A DNA stretch of 64,000 nt, from NCBI GenBank assembly GCA_029891385.1, contig CM057230.1, positions 37,543,858-37,607,857 of the forward strand, given 5' to 3'. Shown here piece by piece: positions 36,530-46,702 of this stretch (within the stretch, counting starts at the first letter, position 1; each line of letters opens with the position of its first letter). The stretch comes from Erythroxylum novogranatense (lineage: Eukaryota > Streptophyta > Magnoliopsida > Malpighiales > Erythroxylaceae). Both the position numbers and the translations under genes were made by a program. The notes below the pieces were generated by a model. That model saw nothing but the letters and a program-made list of their open reading frames with translations, searched no databases and was not told the DNA's origin.

Positions 36530-37800
36530 TAGCTTAGGGAGAGAACAAATATTTTCATTTACAAAATCAGCGATGTAGAACTTATGCTCTATCAGGTCAT
36601 GATTGGATATTAGAACTTTTGAATAGAAATCCTATAAGGATTTATAAAAACTTAAGAATGAGAAAGGTAATCTTCTTGAGCTTATATGATGAGTTGAAGA
36701 GTCTAGGATGCTTAAAGGAAATAAGTCATTTGACCGTGGAGGAACAAGTAGCAAATTTTTTGATGACTATAGGGTATAGTGAGACAATTATAGTCAATGC
36801 AGAAAGCTTTCAACATTTGACCTAGACAATTTTGAAGTACTTTCGTAAAGTTGTATATGCAGTTAATTATCTTGCAAAAAGAGTCATTACTCCACCATCT
36901 TTTACTAATACACTTCCTGAGATTCAACATAATTCAAAATTCTTTCCATATTTTTTGGTACATTCATATATTTAATTACTATTTTAATTATGTCCTTATG
37001 ATTCATAATTTTTTAAACATATTTTTTAATTTTTAGGATTTTATAGGAGCAATAGATGGCACACATATTGATGTATATGTTCCGACCGATGAACAAATAT
37101 CATACAAGGGAAAAAGAATTAATCCAATCCAAAATATTATGTGTTATTGCTCATTTGACATGCGTTTTACATATGTAATGACTGGATAAGAAGGCACTGC
37201 AAATGACTCTCAAGTTATTTTGAAAACAGTGACAAATCCAGAGAATCAATTTCTTATGCCTTCACAAGGTATTACATTATTTTAAATAAGCATAGTAATT
37301 ATGATTCATTTTTAATATCTTTTTGTTAATATTATGTTATTTCTATATTAGGTAAGTACTATTTGGTTGACTCAGGCTACACTAATATGCTTAGATTTCT
37401 TTCATCATATCAAGGTGAAAGATATCATTTGTGAGATTATAGAGGTAGAGGAAGACCTCAAAGTCCACAAGAATTGTTTAAATAAAGGTATTTTTTGTTA
37501 AGAAATGCTATTAAAAGATTTTTTGGCGTTCTAAAAGCAAGATTCCCTATACTTAAAAATGTTGAGTTATGATATGAAGAAAAAAATACATCGTTATTGC
37601 TTATTGTGTTATACACAATTATATTAGAATGTATGGGCAAAGTGATGAGTTATTTGACAGTTGTGCCAAAAATGAAGAACAAATTAGGAAAAGTGAAAAT
37701 GAAGATGCAAGTTCTCAAGTGGAGTATAATATCACTCCAACACAACTTCGAGGTATGTCTTGGAAGCGAGATAAAATTGCTAGACAAATGTAAAGTGATT
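36530..37800 (+). pseudogene. PIF/Harbinger DDE transposase (damaged)
   Basis: The N-terminal helix-turn-helix part is readable at 36619-36930 (LRMRKVIFLSLYDEL, LTVEEQVANFLMTIGY). A probable intron (about 36957-37037) precedes DFIGAIDGTHIDVYVP, whose D is the first catalytic residue (codon 37055-37057). GTANDSQVI follows, then a second probable intron (about 37269-37351). Next come KYYLVDSGYTN with the second D, and RNAIKRFFGVLKARFPILK. In this superfamily the last motif is usually ...IERxFGVLK. Here the catalytic E codon (37513-37515) is AAA, lysine. Stop codons occur as well (after VMTG, and after ERYHL). The transposase is inactive. Confidence 0.82.
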
Positions 37801-38398
37801 ATGTTTTTTCTAATTGATTTATGTTTCTTTTTGGAAATGATAGTACTATCATGTTTTTAATAATTATAATATAATGGACATCTTTTATTGATTATAATAA
37901 ATTAAAATGATTTTTTAATTTATAGAATTTTATTATATACAATTAATATGTAATTTTAATTACATTTAATTTTCATATATTTAAATTTTAACGATAATGA
38001 TAATTAATTAATTTAAAATATAATGTATTATATAAAATTATTAATATAAAAGTATAATTACAAAATAGAAACAAGATGATAAATCCAAACATGTTTTTGT
38101 TTTTATTACTAATCTCAACCAAACATGTTTTTTTCAATTTTATATTACAAATCTCAACCAATCAATTTTTTAAGTAAAACAAAAATAAAAAAGAAAACAA
38201 AAACTAAAAGCCACAACAGAAAAACAGGAGTGAAACCAAACTACCTCTTAATTAATAAAATGATTAGTTTGTAAGAATAAAGCTTATTAAAGTAAATTGA
38301 ACTAAAAATTTAAAATAGAACCAAAAAGCTAACTATTTCAAGATTTTTATAGTTGAACTAACCTACCGGTTTGATTTTTTAATTATTAGTTTGGATCA

Positions 38399-39149
38399 TT
38401 AATGAGACCTTAGTTCCTTTGCCTGACAAAAGATGCTATTATTATCATGATATAATACTATTGGCTTAACAATGCTAGGAACCACTCCAAATTTAATAAG
38501 GAACCTATTGATCCAAATAGCTTCCTTTGCTACATTTGATAATGAAATGTACTATACGTTGATCATATAATTTGTAGTGGTTAATTGTTTAGAACTTTTG
38601 CAACTTATTGCACCATCATTCAGGTGAAGATGTACTATGATTGTGATCTACTATCATTTAGATCAGACTGAAAATAACATCTAAACACCCCTGAACTCTT
38701 AATTATAGACCAAGAAAACATCTTTAGTCCTTTTTAAGTACTTTAAGATGTTTTGTAGAGATGTCTAATGACTACCATTATAATTAGCTTGCAATTTGCT
38801 TGTTATACTCAAAGCATACGATATATAGAGACTAATACATAATATTGTATACATTATTGGTCAAATGGCTAAAGCATATGGAATACAATCCATTTTATCT
38901 CTCTCTTCTTGTGTCTTTGGATACATATAGGCTTGAAAATTAATCCTAGGCCCAGCTGGGTTTGACTGGGCTTCAAGTAGGGCTCGAACATTTTCTTTAA
39001 AATTTTTGGGCTTTAGGTTGCCTAGTTCTGATCAGCTTGAAGCATGAAAATTTTATAGAAAATGACGTCATTTTAAGTAAAACGATATCATTTAAAAATT
39101 TAAATTAAAATAATAATAATAAAGCTTTATGCTTAGTGCAGCCCATTGT
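38399..39149. other. Unassigned, AT-rich
   Basis: Intergenic DNA to the right of the nest. Around 39060-39090 is an AAATGACGTCATTT palindrome. No gene recognised. Confidence 0.45.
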
Positions 39150-41745
39150 TATCCCTAGACATATACTCTATAAGAGATCCCATGCAATATAAGAATCCCC
39201 TTTTGAAGTTTTTCATGCTAAACCTCTTTAGGATTTTGTTTATGTATATGGATTGAGATAAGCAGCCTTTTTTAATCTATCTCTGTAGATCTTTATTTTT
39301 AAAATATAGGCTAATTCTGCCATATTCTTTATAGAGAATTTTTTGGATAACCAAAACTTCATAGATTAGAGCATCAGTATATTGTTTTCAATAAGTAATA
39401 TGTTATCCATATATATCACTAAAAAGATGGTTATACTCCTAATAACCTTCTTATAGATGCATGGTTCATCCAAATTTTTAGTAAGATTAAACTCTTTGAT
39501 TATCTTATCAAAATAGATGTTCCAACTTTGTGATGCTTGTTTAAGTCTATAAATTGGCTTTTGCAACTTGGTTACTTAATTTGGAAATCTGTTAGATTCA
39601 AAATCTTTAGGTTATGTTATATACCATCCATAAGCAAATTCCTATTGAGAAATTCTATTTTGACATCCATCTACCATATTTTATAATCAAGATATACAAC
39701 TATAACTAATAATATCCTTATAGACTTAAGTATATCTATCAAAATTAACTCTTTGTTTTTATTTGTAACCAGTTACTAGTAGCCTTGCTTTGTATCGGTG
39801 TATAATACCATACATATTAGTTTTTATCTTTAAAATCTAGTTGTATCTATTAAATATAATACCATTAGGATCAACAACCAAAGCCTATACTTTGTTAATA
39901 TACATGGATTCCAATTTAGATCTCATGGCTTCACGCTATTTAAAGAGTCAATGTTAGACATTGCTTCTTGAAAAAAAAGTATGCTCATCACCCATGAATG
40001 ATACATTGTCTTCCCTTTTCAATATGTAAATCGAATCTAGTAGGGGGACAAGATATCCTACTAGTGTATTGCAGACTATATGTCCTTTGTTGTACATCAT
40101 ATATACCAACACAAGTTTCTTGTTCTATTTGGACGTGAGTTTGTGGTTCTTAAACTTCTCTAGGTTCTACCTCACTTCCATTACTTTCCTTGAGAATAAA
40201 TTATTTTTCTAAGTAACATATCTTAAGATAAACACCTCTTGCTTAAAAGTATAGTAAAATTAATATTCAATACTTTCTTTCAAATACCCTACAAATTTGA
40301 ATTTACGTAACTTAGTTTGAAGCTTATTAATATATTGCACACTTCATATAAGCATCATATTAATATATTGCAAACTTCTTATAAGCATCATATGCCTAAA
40401 TCTTCAGAAGTGACAGCTTTGGTCTATTACTAATCTATATCTCATATGATGTTTTGTCAACCAATTTCGATGGAACTCTATTCATAATGTAAGCAATATT
40501 TTCTAAGGCTTATCCTTAAAAAGAGATAAAAAAACATGACATGACTTCTCATGAAACATACCATATCTAATAAAGTATTATTTCTCCTGTCAGACACTCC
40601 ATTATATTGTAGAGTTCAAAGAGAAGTCCATTATAAGAAAATCACATTCTCTTTTAAGTAACCAAGAAACATATGGTCTAAGTACTCAATATCTCAATCA
40701 GGTCTAAGTTTCATAATACTCTTACTAGTTTGTTTCTCAACCTTAAGTCTAAGTTCTTTGAATTTATTAAATGATTCAAACTTTTACTTTATTAAGTACA
40801 CATAACCATATTTGGAATGATAATATGCAAATATAATGAAATATGAGTATCCACCTCTAGCGCGAATAGACATAGGGTCACATATATTTAAATATATCAG
40901 CTCTAATAACTTACTAACACCTTCTCCCTTTCCTTTAAAGGTTAGTTTACTCATCTTTCATAAGAAACAAGATTCATAAGATTCATAGTTAAAAGGATCA
41001 AAATATCATTCTTTATGCAACTTTATGATTTTAATTTTATGAATATGATCTAACTTACAATAAATAAGATATATATGGTCCTTTAACTTTATTTTCTTGT
41101 TATTCACTTTAACATCGCCTTTTAGGATCTAATTCATATAGACCATTTATCAATAATCTGAATTTATAAAAGAATAATTCTTATTCTTAATAATAAAATT
41201 AAATCAATATATATGTAAGAAGGAAATAGATATAATATTTTTAGTAATGACTGGAACATAATAACAATTATCTAATTCTATTACAATGCCAGATGACAAA
41301 ACTAAACTATAAGTTCCTACAGCTAATGTAACAACTCTTGCTCCATTTCTAACTCATTGATGTACTTTGCCTTGTCTCAATGATCTACTCTTTGTTAACA
41401 TATGCTTATTATTGCAAATATAAGAACCACATCCATTATCTAAGACCCATGAATATCTACATGAAGATTGAGTCATCTTAAACTTTTTATTTACCAAGTC
41501 AGCAAAAAATAAGCTTTGTAGTTCTTCTTCTAGTGTCTATTAACTCCACAATAAAAACATGTGCCTTTATCATTTTTCTTTTTCTTAACACCACCTTTTA
41601 GCTTTGCTACTTTGGAAGAAGCCTTCCTTTCTTTCTTGTTCTTCTTTTTCTTATAACCCTTTTTCTTACTTTTAGAAGAATCTACAACAAGAACATAGAT
41701 GGGTCCTTTTTAAGTCATCCTTCTATATTCTTAACCATATTTAAT

Positions 41746-44700
41746 TGTTGGGCCCCGATTTGCATTAAGCAGATTTTCTTTTTTTTGAGGTTTAGTTTGC
41801 CTAATTTTCTACTTGAAATTAATTTGTGATCTTTAGGACTTAGTATATGAAAAAAATTGAAAGGTTTTAGTTAAAATTAGAGTTTTGAGAAATTCTTAAA
41901 AATTTAAAGGCATAAGTTGGTGTAAGGGCATTTTAGGAAGTCCATATTTGTTTTTAGGCTAAAGGCTTATTAGGAGGGGCATTATAGTCTTTGTAAATTG
42001 CAATTAAATCAAAAATGAAGGAAGAGACCCAAGGTTGGCGTGAGTGAAGAGTGAACCTACGACTTTTATAAGCAAAAGAAGAGTGGATAAATGGTAAGTA
42101 TGAATGATCAAAACTACGTAGTTTAGAGGCTTAGGTTTTAAGTTAAAAACAAGACTTTCTCTTAAGTCATTAGAGACAGAAAGCTACGAAATTTCATCAA
42201 GGAGAAAGCAAAGAGGAGTCTTTCGGCTAAGTAAGGAGAAGAAGAAGAAGAAGAAAAGAGTATGGGTTTTGTTGATTTCTTGCTTGAGAATAGTGAGTCT
42301 AAGAGTTTCTTTAAGAAGAAGGGAAGAGAAAGAGCTTAAGCTTCCATTAGAAGCAAAAGAAAATTCGTGGGATTCCTCCTAAGGTAAGAAAAATTTTGAA
42401 ATTTATGGTTTTATGGATGGGTTTTGATGCTAAAAGCTTAGTTAAGTTATGGGTTAAGTTGGGTAGGTGTTGATTCAAGTTTTCCTTTCCTTAGCAATGT
42501 TAGATTTTGATATCCTATGTTAAAGTGAGATTTTGTGCTTGATTATGGTGAAGGGAGGCTTTTGGAGGAAGAAGAAAGGCCATTTGACCATCCTACAAGC
42601 TAAAAGAATTTAAGGTGGGTAATTCCTTAATAATTGAGTTAATAGGTATATTACCGTTTTTATAATAAATGCGAATTAAGGTGTTAAAATGACTTGGAAA
42701 TTTTGTAAGAATTACTCTTGATGATGTTTGAACTTGTATGTGATATTCTTGCTTATGAATTTATGTTGGAATGGTTGGTACAATTATTTGTTAAGTGGAA
42801 GCGATAAGAAACTGTGATTTCGGAAAAGATCGACGTTTTGGCAATTTATATGAAAATGAATTTGTAAATACCAGTAGAGGCAATTAGTTTTGAATTGTGT
42901 GAGCTATATGCTTTCTTTGGGTTTGTGGTGGTCCAATCTGAGTCAGGTGCACCTGTCTACCTATAGGCTTCTCCCGCCTGTCCGCTAGTGGCCGTGGAGT
43001 TCCTCTCAAGGACTCCTATTCGTCACGGCTACACAGGACCGCTTCACGGAAATGTATAGTACGTTCTGTTTCGGATCCACCAGAACCACTTTGTTTGTGT
43101 TTTTTTGAAATGTTTGGTTATTTTGTGATGTGTTAAGTGTGTAAATTGTTTGATGGAATTCGGTGAAAAGAGTTGTAAAGTGAAATTGCTTTTATGAATG
43201 TGATATTGTTTGAATATGAAAGAATGTATAATGGTTTATGCTTATTTCTCGTTTATTAAGTTATTACCCACGGAGCCGTCGAGTTCACCCCCTATTTTCC
43301 CTCCATAGGTATGGAGCGAGAAACCGAGTCACCGCATCGGGATTGAGGCAACTCCGATGCAATTTTGCTTTTGAAGTTGTATTTGAAGTTGTGTTTTGAG
43401 AAAATAGGCTTTAGGTCGTATTTTGGGCTTTTATGTAATTTTTTCTACTTTTGATGTAATCGGGCCAAAATGCCCTCCAAAGCCTTGTATGAACTTAATT
43501 CCACATATTTTTAAGAGTTTTGGATTTGAAAATGTATCTTGTGTTTGTTTCTTACAAATGTATTGTTGTATGGTTGAGAATGACAAAAAGGAAAGAATGG
43601 AATGTGTGACTTTATAGGTTGGAAATGAGTAGATACTTAGGAGTGAGATTACCCTATAGTTTGAGAAATGTTTAGAAGCCTAGGAGTGTGTTGCTGCTAT
43701 TGGATATTGAATTATTATGCAGGTTGTAGCATTGGATTGAAGATTTGGGTTTAGGAGTAAAATAGGGGAGGTGCTGTCCAATTTTTCCAAAAATTGGGCA
43801 GCAACTTCCATTTGACTTTAGACTAGTTTAGAGCTTGAATTGGTTTGGATGGTCTTATTAAAGAATGTAGAACATGATTAGAGCTTTCCAACGACATAAA
43901 ATTTGTCTCAATTGGACTTAGTATGAAAAAGTTATGAGAATGGAAAGGTTTCAGATACTATTCATGAGGAACTGAAATTTTGCAGCAACTTTGGAAGACT
44001 TTTTCACCCTCTTAGAGGCTGATCTGGTTTTTTCTTTCTTCGTGAAAAATGTAGATTATCCTTCTATATTTAAAATGAGGTATGATTTGCAATGATTGGA
44101 GTTAGGAATAAAAAGTTATGAGGGTGGGAATGTTGACAGTTACTGTTCATTTAGGTAATTTACTGTTCCATTGGCTAGTTTTCTTGGCTGAACTTTTGAG
44201 TGTGTTTTTACCCTAGTTAATGATTGAATTAATTTTTGCACCCTTCATGAAACTTGTAGAGTATCTTTTTATCTTTCCAATGAGGTAAAATGTGCCATTT
44301 TTAGACTTGTGTGCTAAAAGATATGAATTCTCTAATTTATGTCAATGTGTAGGGAAAACTTAATTTTTAATGACAGCAACCTTTGAAACAATTTAGGACC
44401 CTCTTAATGGCTAAGTTATTGTTTACATCCTTCTAGGAAGTTGTAGAACTCCCTTTTATCTTTCTAATGACACTAATTTTGCAAAATTTCGATTTCGGGG
44501 TGAAAAGTTATAATGTTCGTAAATTCTGAAATTTTCTTGCAAATCCAGCCCTCATCCTTAGACGTGGCCACGTCTAGTCTTTAAACCTCTTAGACGTGCC
44601 CTCGTCTAATCTCTGAATGTTCTCCTCTCACTCTTTTGCTTGTAACTTTTTCGTTTGGTCTCGGATTCACTCAGTTTTCGAAGCATTGAGTTTCTAAAAC

Positions 44701-45095
44701 AAATTCACACCCCTTTTTGATAAAATGAGAGTGTCGAGTTTTAGTCGGACTTTACGGACATTACGAAAGCGAATCAAGTTTGTGACGGGTTTTGATATAA
44801 GTCCGTTTTTGGGCGTTTTTGTGACCTATAGAGATCCGATTGAAGTGAGGTTCGTTTCTTTTTGCCCTAAAGATATAGAATTTCATTTTAGCATCGGATT
44901 TCGTTATGGGCCCTAAGCAAATAAATTTTTACTTGAGGATAATTAGGGTGAATTTATCAAGTTTTGTTCGGATGACATTAAATTAAGTTCAATTCGAGGT
45001 TTTCTTCGTGGTGAGGAATTCCTCCCTCGTGAGATGCGCACCCAGATGTCACGAAGGACGTCGGGCACGTGACTCACCGAGGAGGGGTTCTAACA
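41746..45095 (+). mobile_element. Solo LTR, 3,350 bp, of a large Gypsy-like family
   Basis: TGTTGGGCCCCGATT... to ...GGTTCTAACA with a perfect TTAAT duplication (41741-41745 and 45096-45100). No internal retrotransposon domain lies within. It has a purine-rich leader (42180-42370), a splice-donor-like AAGGTAAG at 42381-42388, a GC-rich hairpin block (42985-43090), a GAGTTCACCCCC block (43279), then ~190-bp modules (43850-44700) and a right end with clustered CG-rich strings (45005-45090). The open frames inside (43423-43617, 44725-44916) are not conserved coding sequence. Confidence 0.85.
43850..44700 (+). repeat. Degenerate ~190-bp modules in the solo LTR
   Basis: At least four copies, near 43855, 44036, 44239 and 44424, share the pattern TTGTAGA...TTTATCTTTCCAA...AAAAGTTAT followed by ACTGTTCA-like endings. 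The same pattern occurs at 1-600, 61910-62600 and, reversed, 49650-51200. Confidence 0.75.
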
Positions 45096-46140
45096 TTAAT
45101 AGTTTAGGAAATGACACATCTTTTTAGTTCATGCAAAAGTTAATAACTAGAAATAGCTCGAATTAAGAGATTGCAACACTATATCAATCCATAACTCATA
45201 GTCCATAAAAAAACCTAATTGGCCTAGTTTTTTAATATATCAAATCATCTTTAATATGTGTAGCTCGACTAAAGATCCTTCTGCCATTTTGAATTTATAT
45301 AATGCTTTTTAAATTCAATATCTCTTCACCCGACTTTGTGTATAACAACTCCTTAAGATGCAAAATTATAGTAGAGCATCTAGTGGGCTAAGATCTCATT
45401 CAAATTAGGCAACTTCAGTTTACTCAACAAACCAAATAGCTTTAAATTAAGCAAATAACAAAACTTGAATAATAATCACATCTTATATGGCTCTAAAATA
45501 TGTTAGGAGACAATCCTTTTCCAAAATATATCTTATATATTATTCTTAACTCAGCCTCCAAATTCATATTATTTTGAGTTTGCTCATCTAAATCATATAA
45601 ATTTACTTTAGTAATTTAAGATAAAATATATTCATGTTAAAAGAGCTTGAGTTTGCTTAACAAGCCTTATGATAAATAGAATTATGATTTTTCTTAAATA
45701 ATAGAAGATAAGTATCATATTTTTAACATGTACTTATATTTAATTAAGGGTATTTTTTAAAACAAAACAAAACATGTTAATTTTAGGATTAACGAGAAAA
45801 TTGGAAGGATATCGATGAATTTCATAAGAAAATATGAAAGGCATACATTTGATTTTTCCATAAACATGAACACAATAGGAGGTCCATATATAATTTCCAA
45901 AATTTTTAAAGAAGTTTTAAAATATATAGGAGGCATTTTGATTTATATTGAAATTTTAGAAAATTAAAACAAATAACCTAATTAATTATTACCCTAATTC
46001 ATATTGGTGAATTCATTAAAACAAGTTTTAAGTCTTAATCTTTGTATTTTAAAAAGCGTTTTTAAGTTTTAATTCTATCAAGTCAATAACAAATAACTTT
46101 AATCAAGTTAAACAATTAAAGGAGGCTATGATACCACTAT

Positions 46141-46246
46141 TGAGATAGTAACCATAATCGAGTCACATATGTAGTAATTTTTTTTACAATTTCTTAATTA
46201 GATCATAATAGTTTATTAACTTGGAAAAGATGAATCATAAATAAGT
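46141..46246. other. Possible residual LTR end of the antisense Copia remnant
   Basis: Starts TGAGATAGTAACC next to the primer-binding-site-like string and is cut off by the SIRE-like LTR at 46247. Confidence 0.35.
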
Positions 46247-46343
46247 TGTTAGTCCCTAATGGCAACCAAGGGGGGATGAATTAGGTGTTTATAAAATTCA
46301 AGAATTTTTCTAACCAATGAAATCAATTTAACAACAATCAATA

Positions 46344-46359
46344 TGTGTGTGTGTGTGTG
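46344..46359. repeat. TG microsatellite, eight units
   Basis: Perfect dinucleotide run in the left SIRE-like LTR. Confidence 0.95.
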
Positions 46360-46702
46360 GATTGCTTTATATAAACTAATCAAACAATTGAGTAATAATT
46401 TAATGAGGACAAGGAATAGGAAATGCAAACTAATTTATAATGGTTCGATGTATAACCCTTGCCTACATCCACTCGCAAGACTCTTCTTGGAATTCCACTA
46501 AAGTTTTTTTTTAACGTGAAAATAACTGTTGTGGAATCTTTCTCAATAAAAAGGAACCCTTTTACAATCTTCCTCCAAGGTGAAGAAGAATCTCAATCTT
46601 ACTTGTATCACGTACCAAATACAATAATATAATGTCCCAACTAAGTATTACAACTCAAAATACTTCACTTTTATCACTTGATAACTTTAAAGAGGTTCAC
46701 TC

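Larger units (their letters stand above)
28192..38247 (+). mobile_element. PIF/Harbinger transposon carrying host-gene fragments and a nested Gypsy element
   Basis: Flanked by TTA at 28189-28191 and 38248-38250, the 3-bp target duplication typical of PIF/Harbinger. The ends read GGGGTGTTTG (left) and GAGGTAGTTTGG (right, reverse complement), diverged forms of the superfamily terminus. It encodes a Myb/SANT-like ORF (35296-36237) and a DDE transposase (36530-37800), both on the plus strand and both damaged. Without the Gypsy insertion it is about 4.8 kb. Between the left end and the Myb ORF it holds a Nodulin-like/NFD4 fragment (34130-34749) and an antisense ABCB exon fragment (34915-35190). 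Confidence 0.8.
27935..38388. mobile_element. Outer MITE of a three-layer nest (10-bp TSD)
   Basis: GTTTGGATCA occurs at 27925-27934 and again at 38389-38398. Inside, the left end (TTTTAAAAACTGAACCGG...) and the reverse complement of the right end (AATTAAAAAATCAAACCGG...) form an imperfect inverted repeat around an ACCGG core. Without the nested Harbinger insertion it would be about 395 bp (27935-28191 plus 38251-38388). A 9-10-bp duplication fits a Mutator-like MITE. The termini are diverged, so the class is tentative, but the direct repeat is exact. Confidence 0.6.
39150..46140 (-). pseudogene. Antisense Copia remnant split by a solo LTR
   Basis: Reading on the minus strand, reverse transcriptase is clearest at 39366-39566 (QKPIYRLKQASQSWNIYFDK, then EPCIYKK and VIYMDNILLI, where YVDD has become YMDN). 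The integrase region is badly decayed (39900-41000). The protease/pre-integrase block lies near 41280-41440 (GCGSYICNNKH-like, then VRNGAR). A gag basic tail is at 41560-41690. The element is interrupted at 41746-45095 by the solo LTR. Gag remains continue at 45096-46120. GCTATGATACCAC near 46127 is a decayed primer-binding site, so the 5' end is to the right. Many stops; long dead. Confidence 0.72.

Noticed and set aside
41746..45095. A DNA transposon or non-coding gene bounded by TTAAT
   Set aside because: TG...CA ends, a 5-bp duplication and shared blocks with the other large LTRs fit a solo LTR better.
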